Counted from the stretch's first letter, positions 32,660-43,835 are shown. The stretch: 64,000 nucleotides of DNA from Ascarosepion bandense (GCA_037127315.1 JBBBDQ010000350.1:5422501-5486500), one strand, 5' to 3'. Numbers and translations: made by a program. Notes: generated by a model not told the origin, from the sequence alone.

Positions 32660-32709
<50 letters not shown>
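32493..32709. repeat. Compound (CTAT)n-(CTGT/CT)n-(TA)n microsatellite
   Basis: About twelve CTAT units, then imperfect CTGT and CT repeats to about 32680, then (TA)n. The long frames over it are low-complexity and not genes. Confidence 0.95.
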
Positions 32710-32839
32710 GGTAGCGAAATAACTCGTTTAAAAATGACAGATATTCAAAAGGTCTACAATATAATTATATAGAACACTTTTTAATACAAATGTGTACTGG
32801 TCTAACCCTATTAGGACCAAAACTAAGTATTAAACAATA

Positions 32840-33060
32840 TATATATATTGTTAACGTCCCTGCAACCACTCTGAAGATGACCTACGTGAGCCAAAAGCAT
32901 AGAACCAGCATTATAAAAAAAATATCCAAATGTTGGACAATTTTTGTCTTTATTTTCACCTGAAATAAAAGCCAAAATACGATGTTTAGAACGGCTGATA
33001 ATTAAACATAATAGCCATTCATTGTCTCTTATATTTAATAACATGAATTTAGAAAATTAT
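32840..33060. repeat. Fragment with CTGAAGATG-type hairpin motif
   Basis: Plus-strand CTCTGAAGATGACCTACGTG then AGCCAAAAGC resembles the motif at 2.7 kb (CTGAAGAT, short stem, GAAA) with changes. Probably a Penelope-like or other retroelement terminus. Confidence 0.3.
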
Positions 33061-33073
33061 CTGCTGTCTCGAT

Positions 33074-33077
<4 letters not shown>

Positions 33078-33115
<38 letters not shown>

Positions 33116-33234
33116 GAAATGAACATTGAAGTCAAAATCGAAAGGTGACAATGTCTACTTTTATATTTATATATGCCGTATTTCTGATATTGAGCACTTT
33201 AATACACAAATATAGCATACCTGAAAACTATATT

Positions 33235-33268
<34 letters not shown>
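33078..33268. repeat. Two (TA)n microsatellites
   Basis: Tracts at 33078-33112 and 33239-33268 enclose an AT-rich spacer. Confidence 0.9.
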
Positions 33269-33278
<10 letters not shown>

Positions 33279-33667
33279 AATTAAGCTGTCGCACCAAGCT
33301 ACCTGGGTTTCAACCGTGAGATATCTTCAGGCAAAATGTCTTTTATCTTGGTTTTCATCTGCAGGTTGAATGTGGGTGGTGGCTGAACAAGATCACGCTC
33401 CTATTCATGACTCTACTTTTAGGCCGATTATGAAGTGTGAAAAGCAAGCTTGTGGTATACCCCTCCTCTTTTAGTGGTTTTTTGTAATTAACCCTTTTGC
33501 TACTGAAAATCTTTGTTGATGAGTTGTTGGAGATTCTGCATTCCACTGAGGTATCTTCAGACCTTGCTACTATTACAGTGTAAACATGGCCGAACAGTTA
33601 GCAGTTTGCACCAAGGAAGAACAAAGAGCTGTGATTCGGATCTGCAGAACATGCTACCTCATTATTT

Positions 33668-34190
33668 TTTAATCCTTTCACCCCAATTAAGGCGGTGCCG
33701 CCGCTGGTGCGCAGGGGGCTACTTAAATTGTGATAAGTAGGAGGAGAGCAAAGAGAAAGACGAACCTGTTAAAGAGAGTCCGAGAAAGGGCAAGAGAAAT
33801 GGGGAACAAGTGTGAAGTAAGTTGCAAGAGTAGAGTGAGAAAAAGGAAAAGAACAAGAAACACGAGGTGATGGGGGGAGGACGAGAGAAGGACTGGAGTC
33901 AAGTGGATTAGAGATGGGAATTGACATTTAATTTAGATTCTTGGAGATTGTAGCCATTCCCGGAAGCAAGTATAGGGTAAGGAGTCCCACAGGCGGGAAG
34001 TGCAAGAAATCAAGCTGATGGAGTAGAAGTAGCGGCTGCATTTAGTTGATTTAACTGTAAAAATGTGGGACCTTCTTATCCGACTGGTTGCTCGAGGAAA
34101 TTCTTGTAGAGTGAGCATTAGTGAGCTAAGCTCGTCGGAGCAGAAGCCATTGATGGTACTTCGCCGGTTTGCCATTACCATCCTTCGATC
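33668..34190 (-). mobile_element. LINE-A 3' tail
   Basis: The minus strand encodes the C-terminal cassette FYSISLISCTSRLWDSLPYT with RSHIFTVKSTKCSRYFYS before it and HGFCSDELSSL upstream. The 3' UTR boxes GCGCACCAGCGGCGGCACCG and CTTAATTGGGGTGAAAGG are present. Confidence 0.75.
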
Positions 34191-34394
34191 TTACTGAATC
34201 TTCTCGTAGGTTATTGGAGGGTGGCGGGCGTCCTGCTTCTTACTCCAGCGTCACGCTTGTCCGGCCACTTTTGATCACCTTGCTGTACTCATAAACAATT
34301 CCACGCGATAGAGCACTGTCGCCGTATTGTGTTAAAACCTTAGATGAATTTCAGCTCCTATATATATGAGTGCTGAAATTCATCGGAGGCTTTA

Positions 34395-34560
34395 TACATT
34401 ATATATATAGTCACCCACAGACAGATCTGTTTCGGTGTATCACAGCTCATCAGTACGGTTAGACTCCGATTGCTTTTAACCCAGAATTGAAACCCGGCCG
34501 AATTGGCGTCAGTCGGCGATTCTACCTCTGGGCTATGGGCGTTCGGTAGAAGAAGGCAGA
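34395..34560 (-). mobile_element. Hammerhead SINE, copy H4
   Basis: On the minus strand the order is A-box-like TAGCCCAGAGGTAGAATCG, B box GGGTTTCAATTCTGG, hammerhead, then TGACTATATATATA. In the hammerhead (34458 down to 34415) stem I is CCGTA with TGTGG, the core CTGATGA is exact, and stem II is GCTGT-GAT-ACACC with one mismatch. GAAA is exact, stem III is ACA/TGT with a GATC loop, and the cleavage base is C. Confidence 0.8.
34415..34458 (-). ncRNA. Type I hammerhead ribozyme motif in SINE copy H4, best preserved core
   Basis: Every core nucleotide of CTGATGA...GAAA and the TC cleavage step are consensus. Defects are one stem II mismatch and two G-T pairs in stem I. This is the copy most likely to retain activity. 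Confidence 0.7.
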
Positions 34561-35047
34561 CTTTTTAGCGTGTATATTGTCATTATACCCGCCCAATAGC
34601 CAGAGTGCTCTTATCCATTACTGAATGAGTTAGTTATTGATCATAATTAAATTATACCAATAAACAGTTGTATTAAAAGTTTTCATTTCATTAATGTTGT
34701 AGAACTTTTGAATATTTTTCAGTTGCAAATGAGTTATTTCCGCAACCTAGGTTTCAACATTTCGGTATCTTCAAGTGATCTATAACTGATCCGTTTATCA
34801 AACGCACGAACAGGGATTTTTTACGAACGTACGCGTGGAGTTTTCAAACAAGCGAAAATTTTCAAAATTAGGGAGAGTTCTTCAAAAATCTTACATTTCA
34901 TAACTTCTAAAATCACACTTTTTTGCACTGTAAACAAATCTCGGTATTTGAAATGATTGTTTGGTGTTTTTTCTTTCTGATTATATCAGTAATAGTCTTT
35001 GAGGAGGTACTAACGATTCTGTGTCAAGTTGAGTCTTATATCTAAAA
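34561..35047. other. Unannotated spacer with a TTGAAGATACCG motif
   Basis: Minus-strand CACTTGAAGATACCGAAATG then TTGAAACC at about 34783-34750 resembles the other retroelement-end hairpins. Nothing else recognised. Confidence 0.35.
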
Positions 35048-35227
35048 CTAGCAGTATAGCCCGGCGTTGCTCGGGTGTAATGAAAGCTTTAAAACTAATC
35101 AATGGTCCTGGAGCTCAGAGTCAGCCAAAAGAATATTTGTGTGACGTTTGGTGATAATCAGATAAAAATTGTGGATTTGTATGAAGGACATACAGACAGA
35201 TAAACAGACACACACACAAGCATCTTG

Positions 35228-35270
<43 letters not shown>

Positions 35271-35593
35271 CGATTTTCTGCACTATTGTAAGAACTGCAA
35301 CCTTGAAACTTCTAAATATCGTTTTTTATGTCTTTGTCTATGAGTGTATGAAATTTGAAATTTGATTAAAATCAGACCACTCCTTCTATAACCCGATTTT
35401 TTCGATTATCGATTTTCGATATTTATCAGGGGTACCTCAACACAAAACCCAGCTAAGAACACTCGCAGACGTTTATAGTACAACTGTGTAAATTTTCAAG
35501 AAAATCGGTTCAGCCGTTTCGGTGTCTATAGGTAACGGACGCACCCACACACACACACACACACACAAAGTTCCATTTATAAATAAGTTTAGA
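35048..35593 (-). mobile_element. Helitron-like element, copy 8 (short form)
   Basis: Complete: TCTAAAC at 35593, hairpin CCCGGCGTTGCTCGGG and CTAG at 35051-35048, with A/T flanks. The internal (TA)n is at 35231-35267. Confidence 0.78.
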
Positions 35594-36369
35594 TTTAATT
35601 GTAATAAATAAAAAAAGAAGCAATTCCGATAAATATTCCTAAGAGTCACTGGTGTGGTAAGGCGATATTTTGAACACATGTTGCGGTACAAATTTACTGA
35701 TTATATCAGAGATAGTGGGAGAGAGAGAGATCAATAAATGGACCCGCAATAATATGTCATGGAGAGGACAGTTCTGGTTTATGCAGATTATATTTCATGA
35801 TCAACTAAAATCCTGGAAACTATTTTTATTAAATCCAAAACAGCCATCTATGTATTCCTTAATATGACGATGAACAACATCCGGCATCGAGGCATCTGAT
35901 AAGGAGAGTGGCAATCTTAAGGCGCGTGGAGTTATTTACCATCTCTCCATTCTAGTGCAGATGCCCATGGTGGATGCCGCACAATGTCATTTGAAGTAAG
36001 GTTTCCGAGCCCTTAAGCTCAACCAGAAATATCCCACATATCCTGCTCAAAGCCGGGTCGGATTTTTGTTTTTTACCCCAAATGAGACTCTACGATCTGG
36101 TGGAACTTCGTCTAGGTTCTTTTTCCATTCGCTTAAAATTCGGAGAACAAAGGAAAAAAAAGGAATCGGAAAGAAATTCGCGAGTCGATGTGAAATTTGA
36201 ATCCAATGAATACCTCCCTTCACAAAAATTGATCAGTGAGATGAAAAAAAGGAGGAAATAAATTTGTTTGCCTACGTGAAATTGTTTTAGGATCAAGAAA
36301 AACTTAAGAAGAAAAGTCGCGAGCCTATGCGAAATTCCTTTTGATGCTCCTGAATATGACGGTAAATTC
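35594..36369. other. Unannotated spacer
   Basis: No recognised element. A GAGAGAGAGA patch lies at 35720-35729. Confidence 0.35.
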
Positions 36370-36520
36370 CAACCAGCAGCAGACCTCTGATTGGGAGGTT
36401 GTGAGGAGCATGCAACCACCTCTTCATTGCTGTTGTTTTCAAGTTCACCCTAACCCGAAGTGGTAGCACATGTTAGGGTCCCAGCTATGGGCAAATAGTT
36501 AACTCCTAAACTGGGGTTAA
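36370..36520 (+). repeat. Unclassified dispersed repeat X, copy 2
   Basis: Matches 13598-13740 in block order (GGGAGGTTGTGAGGAGC, ATTGCTGTTGTT, GTGGTAGCAC, CCCAGCTATGG, ATAGTTAACTC). Confidence 0.55.
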
Positions 36521-36575
36521 AACACTATGAAATTATAAAAATAAAACTTTATAAAAAAAGACTTTTATAAAAAAA

Positions 36576-36969
36576 CTAGCAGTATAGCCTGCCGTTGCAC
36601 GGGTGTAATGAAAGCTTTAAAACTAATCCATGGTCCTGGAGCTCAGACTCTTTGGACGTTGGCACTAAAAAAAGCAATAGTTGTTTCCAGTTAAAGCGAA
36701 ACCGTAGACTGAAAGAAAAAGGATTGGATGTAAGTCAAATTTTGATTTCCTGGTATCGATATCAAATAAGCTTTTTCCATCGTAAACTGAATTTTGAAGG
36801 CTAAATAGGTCCTCTGAGTAAATGGTATGATGGCTGAGACTAAGAACTACAATTATACCTACTTAGAGCCAAACCCGAAGCAAAAACTAAAATAAAAGAG
36901 CTGAAAAAATACAGACATCCAGGCAGATAAACAGACACACACACAAACATCTGGCCTTATATATATATA
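36576..36969 (-). mobile_element. Helitron-like element, copy 9 (3' half, long form)
   Basis: The CTAG end and a slightly changed hairpin are at 36576-36601. The long-form module follows (TTTCCAGTTAAAGCGAAACC and TACTCAGAGGACC on the complement). It is cut off at the central (TA)n. Confidence 0.7.
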
Positions 36970-37369
36970 ATTTAATTAATGGAGATACTCTGACAAAAAT
37001 CTTGAAAAACAATGTTTCAAAATATGTTACCATCATTTTTTCCAGAAATTAACCGAACCACATTAACTTGTAGATAAGGGTTTTGTCATACATCACCTTT
37101 TCTCAAGATCAAAACCACGCCTATCACAAAAGAAAAATGAATTACTATCCTCTTGGTACTTATTTTGATGAATAAATTCGCATTGTTATACAGCAGTCAT
37201 ATTGTAATTGAGAAAGCAAAATATCATTTCGCTAAATTATTGTTTTCTAGTTATTTTTGTTTAACAGCACATCAACCTCTATGGGTCATTTAATGCTGAA
37301 ATCTAAATATTTTGTACACAATTTTATTCTTTTAGATAATAATGATTTAGTGCTACAAGGCTTACTAAT
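36970..37369. other. Unannotated spacer
   Basis: No gene or repeat recognised. Confidence 0.35.
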
Positions 37370-37637
37370 TAACCCATAGCTAGGAGAGAAGAAGTGCATT
37401 CATAGCTTTCCCAAGGTTATTTGTGCGTAAGTGAATATAATAAACTCAATGGGAATTAGAACTCAGCTCTACGATTAATAATTCCGAGCCATTAATCATT
37501 ACACAACCAGCACATCCAAGCTTACAGCATCTAGTATATCCTAAGCGATCACCCATCTAGGTACTGACCACCTTCGACAGTGCTTAACTTTGGTGAATGG
37601 TACGGGAACCGATACCCCAATGTGATGTGGCTGTTAG
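37370..37637 (-). mobile_element. Composite 5S rRNA-tRNA SINE, second copy
   Basis: On the minus strand a nearly full-length 5S-like head (37637 to 37518: GCTAACAGCCACATCAC..., GTTAAGCACTGTC, GATGGGTGATCGC, GATGCTGTAAGCTT) is followed at once by GGATGTGC and the tRNA-derived SINE down to about 37370. The order and junction match the copy at 965-1383. The 3' part is truncated. Confidence 0.7.
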
Positions 37638-37954
37638 CATTCTCTTTCATAACCAAAGCTATTTTTTGTGTAACATGATTTTTAGAGGCGTGCATAATAT
37701 CGCCGTTAATTAACAAAGTGAAACCAACTTTTAAACAATTAAACATTTAAGCAAAAAACTGAATTGAATTATTTAAAACCATTATTACAACTTTGAATAA
37801 CTTCACGATGTTTTCCAACAGATGGCGTCCCCAGAACTCTGTGCGTGTAATATCAAATGGTAACGCATCTATAAGGAAGTACTATAAGCAAGCTTAAGAT
37901 TCAGTGTATGTCATTTCACCGAAGTGTAAACATCTTTGTTTTTCATAGCATTAA

Positions 37955-38640
37955 ACATGTCGGATTTCGTGCCAAAGAAAGCGTATTTGCTGGGAATTTT
38001 ACTGCACTACTTTATTCAAAAGAAATCTGCAGCTGAAGCACACAGAATTCTTGTTGAGGCTTACGGCGGTCATGCTCTGTCGGAAACAATATACAGAGAT
38101 TGGATTCAGTCAGTTAAGTGCCATACGTGATACACGATTGGGCGATCATGTCTCGAAAGTGACATGACTGACTGGGCAGAAGATTATCCTGCAGTAGGTT
38201 ACCATTGATTTCTGCATTAGACTGGTTGCCAACCAAGGCTATAGAACTCAATCTGTCCTGTTATTTGACCCATAGCTGGAGGGAATAGACGGATTAAAAC
38301 CTTTCCCAAGGGTATTTGCGCGTATATGATTGCAACGAATTCAACTGGAATTCGAACTCGGCTCTCCTGATTTCTAGTTCCGAGTCGATATCTACTGGAC
38401 CACAACGCACATCCCAGAGATTGGTTTACATGCTTCAAAAATAAGGGTTTTGATGCTGAAAATAAAGAACGCTCAATGAAAATGTTTGAATACGAAGAAT
38501 AGGAGGCATTACTTGAAGAAGACTCATGTCAGGCGAAAGCTGAACTTTCAGAATCATTACGAGTTGATCACACAACAGTTTCAAAACGTTTGAAATCATT
38601 AGATGTTAAGGATCAACCCTTTATTGCGCAATAAATGAAC
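37955..38640 (+). pseudogene. Mauritiana/mellifera-type mariner, N-terminal part, split by a SINE
   Basis: MSDFVPKKAYLLGILLHYFI and QKKSAAEAHRILVEAYGGHA are the start of a DD34D mariner transposase. The gene is cut after ETIYRDW by a SINE and resumes at 38425 with WFTCFKNKGFDAENKERS and ELSESLRVDHTTVSKRLKSL. It then stops. No catalytic region follows in this copy. Confidence 0.8.
38104..38414 (-). mobile_element. tRNA-derived SINE inserted in a mariner, with 10-bp target duplication
   Basis: Full length from GGATGTGCGTTGTGGTCCAG to the CACTTAACTGACTGA end. CAGAGATTGG occurs at 38094-38103 and again at 38415-38424, an exact target duplication. It fixes the 5' end of the SINE at GGATGTGCG. Confidence 0.92.
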
Positions 38641-38699
38641 TCGTCTAAGGTGTACAAATAATTCTGCCTACACAAAGAGCGGAAAATCCGTTGAGTACT

Positions 38700-38887
38700 T
38701 ATATCGCCGCTTAATTGGTAAGTAAGAAATATAGACTTATTAACCGGACTTACTTTTTATCTACAAGATTGTATATATTGATTCCTACTAACAGTATTTC
38801 TAGTATTCCTGAATCTACTAACCCGTGTTCCAGGTTGTATATATTTTTGTTCAATATACTTACATTTTGTCTCTCCATATTTGTTTT
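38700..38887 (+). mobile_element. Partial LTR, related to the solo LTR at 39.3 kb
   Basis: CCGGACTTACTTTTTATCTAC through AACCCGTGTTCCAGGTTGTATA to TTTGTTTTTGTTA aligns with the 3' half of 39343-39735. The ends are lost. Confidence 0.55.
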
Positions 38888-39342
38888 TGTTATTTTACTA
38901 CACTACTTTATTCAAAAGAAATCTGCAACTAAAGTACACAGAATTCATGCTGAGACTTACGGCGACCATCCTCTGTCGGAAACAACATGCAACGATTGCT
39001 TTGGACGTTTTGAAAATAATGAATTTGATGTTAAAGATAAAGAACGCTCTGACGCACCGAAGAAGTTTGGAAACAAAGAATTGGAGGTATTCCTTCATTA
39101 AGACTCATGCCAGGCGCAAGGTGAACTTACAGAATCATTAAAAGTTGATTACACAATAGTTTCAAAAAGTTTGCAAGCATTAGTGATGATACAATGATTG
39201 GGTACCGCACGAGTTGCTACCGAAAGATGTCAAACGTCGTCTTGTCACATGTGAACAGCTTCTTCAACGGCAGAATAAGGAAAGTTTTTTACATCATATC
39301 GAGACCGACGTTGAAAAGTGAATACACTACAATAATGCTAAT

Positions 39343-39735
39343 TATTGTGCGATCTCCTCCTTTTGTATCTGATAATGGAGTATATATATAATCCCGCCAT
39401 AAAAAGAACAGCGATCTGGAATCACAGTTGTAGTTGCAGTTTACAATGGAGAGTAATCGTAGAGATCCGTTACAGTTATCGAAGAGTTCCGACAGATACC
39501 GAAGTTACTCAGAGACCAGATTAGTTCTGAGCTCCACTCAGCTAGAATAAGTTACTCGGACATACTATTTCACTTCAAAGACTTGTATATATTTATTTCT
39601 ACTAATAGTATTCCTAAATTGTCTAACCTGCGTTCCAGTTTGTATATTACATTCAATATAAGCTACTTTTTCTATATCTATATCTGTTTTTGTTGTTTAT
39701 TATTTGGTGCGGTTCCTCATCCAGAATCGACAACA
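39343..39735 (+). mobile_element. Solo LTR, 393 bp, with 5-bp target duplication
   Basis: The ends are TATTGT...ACAACA, which would be TGTTGT...ACAACA before one G-to-A change. CTAAT flanks both sides (39338-39342 and 39736-39740), and removing the insert restores the mariner reading HYNNAN...HRG. TATA-like TATATATATAATCC at about 39382-39395. Most likely an LTR retrotransposon of Gypsy or similar type. Confidence 0.8.
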
Positions 39736-39989
39736 CTAATCATAGAGGATTGTGGAGTAAGTCTACAGTGCATCAATATTGGCGGCTAAGCCGAATATCT
39801 CCAGTTCGAAACTTCTTCATTTGGTGGGATCAGTTGGGTATAGTTGATTATGAGCTGCTAAAACCGACTGAAAGCATCGCGGACGATTTCTACCTACTAG
39901 AATAGATATGTTTGAGCCGAGCATTGAGGTAAAAATGGCCGCTTTATGAGCAGCGACATGACAAAATGATTTTGCAACATGACAACGCT

Positions 39990-40672
39990 TTTTTTTTAAT
40001 CATCTCACCCCAAGCAAGGCATTCAACTGCCACTATTGCGCATGGGGCTACATAGGGGAAGGTAAAGAGAAGGAGTGTTTAGACATAGGGAATGTCAGGA
40101 GGAAGGTGACAGATGAGTAAGGATAGCGAGGATGAGGGTTGGGCAGATGGGAAGAGTGTTTGATAGAATGGGATCAGGTTAGTGTGTTAGGAGGTGTCTA
40201 TTGACCTTACATTTAAACTCCTGGAGATTGTAGCCGTCGGGGAAGCAATCGTGTGGAAGAGAATTCCACAGTCTGGAAGTGCGAAGAAAGAAACTGTTGG
40301 AGTAGAAGTTACGGCTGCATTTTATCGGTTTCACTCTAAATGGTGGGATCTAGTTGCTAATCTAGTATCTCGTTCAAATTCGTATTTAGGGAGCACTAGT
40401 GATCTAAGTTCATCGGAGCAGAAGCCGTGAAAGTATTTATAGAAGAGACACAGGGAAGCCACGTCGCGCCGGTGAGAGAGAGAATGCAGGCGGTCTGCCA
40501 AGTCGGTATCTATCACATTACAGACCCTCCTCTGAACCTTATCGAGAAGCCCGAGGAGAACAGCAGTGGCACCCGACCAGATATGGCAGCAGTATTCAAT
40601 GCACGGGCGGATGGTAGATTTATATATGTGCAGGATAGATTTAGACGGAAAAAACTTCCGGACCCTGCATAG
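39990..40672 (-). mobile_element. LINE-A 3' end inserted in a mariner
   Basis: The minus strand encodes the SILHIYKSTIRPC-type block (40670-40610), IEYCCHIWSG, VIDTDLADRLHSLSHRRDVA, then the C-terminal cassette and 3' UTR, ending in poly-A seen as the T-run at 39990-39999. It lies between the HDNA and the next block of the mariner. Confidence 0.82.
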
Positions 40673-41406
40673 AGAACCTAAGCTACATGTTTCAAAACGG
40701 GTGGAAACCTACTTGGAATGGGAAATTCAACTCCACCCACCGTATTTACCAGATATTGCTCCTCCGATTATCACTTGCTTCGATCGATGACACTTGGTCT
40801 GGCTGAACAGAACTTCCATTCTTATAAAGATGCCAAAAATGGATCGACTCGTGGTTAGCCTCAAAAGACACGTCGTTTTTTGGACGTGGAATTCAAATCC
40901 TGCCAGAAAGAGGAGAAAAGGTAAACAACGATAGATTGTTTTAGATGCTACAAAAATAATGATTTCGATGTTGAAGATAATTACGCTCTGAAATTGGAGG
41001 CATTACTTTATGAAAACTCATGTCAGGTGCAAGCGGAACTTGCAGAATCAGTAAGAGTTGATCACACAACAGTCTTTGATTATCACTTGTTCCGATCGAG
41101 GATACATGGCCTGGATGAGCAGCACTTTCATTCTTAAGAAGATACTAAAAAGATGGATCGACTTGTGCTTAACCTCGGACGTGAAATTCAAATGCTGCCA
41201 GAAAGATGGGAAAATATAGTGGCTAATGATGAACATTACTTTCAATGACATCTTTCTTACTAATTTTTTTAAATAAACAATTACTTTTCATGAAATATCA
41301 GCGAGAACTTAACCAAGGACCTAATAAATAATAATCTCTTACAAAAATGAAATATCACCAATTGTTAACAAAATTTCATGAAAAAAAAAAATCAGTTGAA
41401 CATATA

Positions 41407-41695
41407 CATCATCATCATACCCTTTATACGCCCAATGGTGCGTAGGGCAGTAACTGTTTGTTACTGTTTCCGTAACAAACTGTGTTTTTCGTTTTTTTTC
41501 TTTATGGGGTAGGGTTGTTAGCCCTGAGCTCAACCCCCAATCCTGGAGGACCGATGGATTATTCTTGGTCCTTACGTTTACAGCACCTGGTATTCCCAAA
41601 CGGTCACCCATGCTAAGTACTGACCAGGATCGATGTTACTTAACTTCGAGTGATCGGACGAGAACCGATGTATTCAACACGATATAGCCGTGGAC
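41407..41695 (-). mobile_element. 5S rRNA-derived SINE with (ATG)n tail
   Basis: The minus strand starts with a nearly full 5S-like head (41695-41574: GTTGAATACATCGGTTCTCG, GTTAAGTAACATCG, CATGGGTGACCG, GGTGCTGTAAAC). The body has GGGGTTGAGCTCAGGGCTAA and CTACGCACCATTGGGCGTAT, and the tail is (ATG)n. Flanks GAACATATAC and GAATGTATAC match in eight of ten bases, a likely decayed target duplication. The 5S internal promoter region is retained, though not proven active. Confidence 0.75.
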
Positions 41696-41699
41696 ATTG

Positions 41700-42619
41700 A
41701 ATGTATACACGATGTTTTTAATAAAAAAACAGGATAATATAAACTACAATACTGTAAATAATTGATAGATGTTTTCAAAACATGTAGAGTAGTAACTTAA
41801 AAAAATATTGTCAGCAAACATGAGTACAGTAAAATGTGATCATATGATCTAAGCAAACTTATTTGATAAAATGTCTCCCACATGGATTTTTAGCCCCGTC
41901 AGCTTATCGAATATATCTTCATTTCTATATACCGATATCCACGGCACTTAATGCTATTTGGTTCAATTATATATCAATTATCCTTGCGAAGAACATAGAT
42001 GTAACGTGGATGAAAACTATTGAGAAGTGTTTTTTTTTATGATTCAGCAAACTTCTCTATAACCATTAAAATAATAAAAAAAAGTTGGTCTCTAATGGTA
42101 ACGTAATCCGTCAGCGAAGTTTGCATCTTTGTGGCTTTCTCAATTTGTGTGCCTTTATACGCTGTCGCAACATGGTAAAAAAGAAAACTGTAAAAATAAG
42201 AAAAAAATCAATTGTCAATTCATAAAGATATATGCTTAATGCAGAGCAAAATATTGAATTGGAAACACAAGGTTAAATATTCTTCAATGTTGTATATTCG
42301 AAAAAGAAATATTTAACAGAACATGACATTGAGTGAAGCTCAAGGAAAGAGTATTATTTATAACAAAATAAATATATTCATAAAATGAAGGAAAGAATAC
42401 AGTTTTGATCTTTGCAAAAGTTTAAGCATGCAATACGGAATATAGAAATATGTTCTTTGAAAGTAATTTTCAGAATTCCATGGAAATGCTTTATTAAAAG
42501 AAACTTTGCCGTAAAAAATTCTATTAAGATTTTTGTCAAGTGAATGCTCATGAAATATTACGATTCAAATTTTTCTTGGTTTCATAATAATTATTTTAAA
42601 ATTTTACTTGTCTTTTTTT
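41700..42619. other. Unannotated AT-rich spacer
   Basis: No gene or repeat recognised. Confidence 0.35.
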
Positions 42620-42850
42620 TAATTACTTCAACCCATCAAGGCAATAAGGTCACTAAGACTCAAGAGGTTATTGAGTGTAAGTGAATATGAGAAAAAACAC
42701 TATTAAGGAGCGAGAACAATAAAATAACAGGATTTAAGAAGACAGAAGATAACAATTAACATTACATTTAAATTTTTGAATACCAAACTTGACCAGAAAG
42801 CAAGAAGCCGGAAAAAGTTCCGTAAGTATGAGGTAAGAAACTATTAACGT
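42620..42850 (-). mobile_element. LINE-A-related tail, subfamily B
   Basis: Matches 57780-58050 in AAGGCAATAAGGTCACTAAG, GAGTGTAAG, CATTACATTTAAATTTTTGA and AAAGTTCCGTAAG. Lies on the minus strand. Confidence 0.6.
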
Positions 42851-43379
42851 AGACCGTACGGTCTATTAAAAGACTTATTAAATAAATAAAAAAAACAGTT
42901 CCGAGGATGTTGCGGATAAAGTTTAGTAGGTTTATGTATGTTTAAATAAATCCTAATTGACCTATCGTCAGATAGGTGTAACGTGAGTATTCTAGATAGA
43001 TATGTAGTAGTGTGTCCAACATAATTATTTATGAATATAGATAGTCTAGGTGTCGAGGACTTTAATTTAGAGTGTAGGTAGCCTTTTAGTGTTTTTTTTT
43101 TTATCTGTGGTATTGGGTCATTTATCAAGTTGTCTGTTGGCCATACCAAACATTGTTAAGATGTTTAGTACCATCGAATCTCGCCAAATTCAATGCGCTA
43201 CATACTCGCCGAAAACACGGATGTGATCCATACATCTCACTTTAAAAAGGGTTTAAAATTTCCTATTGTAAAAAAAAACAAACAAACAAACAAGACAGCA
43301 AACATTAACATTAAATATGAACACAGATCAACCCCGATCTGGCAGGACAGATACAGTCATTTTTCACGGGTACAATGTG
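42851..43379. other. Unannotated spacer
   Basis: No gene or repeat recognised. Confidence 0.3.
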
Positions 43380-43835
43380 TCTTCTCTATGTCTCTTCTAC
43401 AAGTACTTTCACGGCTTCTGCAGCGATGAACTTAGTTCTCTGTTCCCCCCTATGCATGAATTTACTCAAGCCACAAGATGAGCAAATAGGTCCCACCCTT
43501 TTACTGTGTAACCAATAAAATATAAACACAAATTCTACTCCAACAGCTTCTTTTCTCGCATTTCCCGCCTGTGGGATTCCCTTCCGTTTACTTGCTTCTA
43601 CGACAGCTACAATCTCCAGCAGTTTAAGTGTAAATTCAATAGTTATCTCCTATCTTGCTAACTTGCATCCTCTCTCTCATGCTTCTTTCTCCGTCCACTC
43701 CACTCTCATTACCTTAACCCTTCTCTTGCCCACTTCCTGACACGCCCTGTAGCCTGTCACTCTTTCTCATAATTTTACTATTTACACCCTGCGCGCCAGT
43801 GGCAGTAGACTGCCTTGCTTGATGTGATATGATTA
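43380..43835 (+). mobile_element. LINE-A 3' tail
   Basis: LCLFYKYFHGFCSDELSSL-like text is followed by FYSNSFFSRISRLWDSLPFT and the 3' UTR ending CTGCCTTGCTTGATGTGATA. Confidence 0.75.

Larger units (their letters stand above)
38888..41250 (+). pseudogene. Mauritiana/mellifera-type mariner broken by an LTR and a LINE-A insertion
   Basis: The reading begins LLHYFIQKKSATKVHRI, continues through FENNEFDVKDKERS and RIRKVFYIISRPTLKSEYTT to HYNNAN at 39342. It resumes after the LTR at 39736 (FIWWDQLGIVDYELLKPTES). LILQHDNA-type text precedes the LINE-A at 39990, and VSKRVETYLEWEIQLHPPYL with PDIAP follows it. A further internally deleted copy (FDVEDN... then EIQMLPERWENIVANDEHYF) occupies 40930-41240. 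Stops and shifts are numerous. Confidence 0.78.

Noticed and set aside
32332..32772. A 146-codon open frame
   Set aside because: It is the translation of CTAT, CTGT and TA simple repeats and has no protein-like composition.
36595..36804. A 69-codon frame with a protein-like look
   Set aside because: It falls inside a Helitron-like copy. The same frame is broken in sister copies, so it is not a gene.
37518..37637. A functional 5S rRNA gene
   Set aside because: It has many substitutions and is fused to a SINE, so it is a derived retroposon head.
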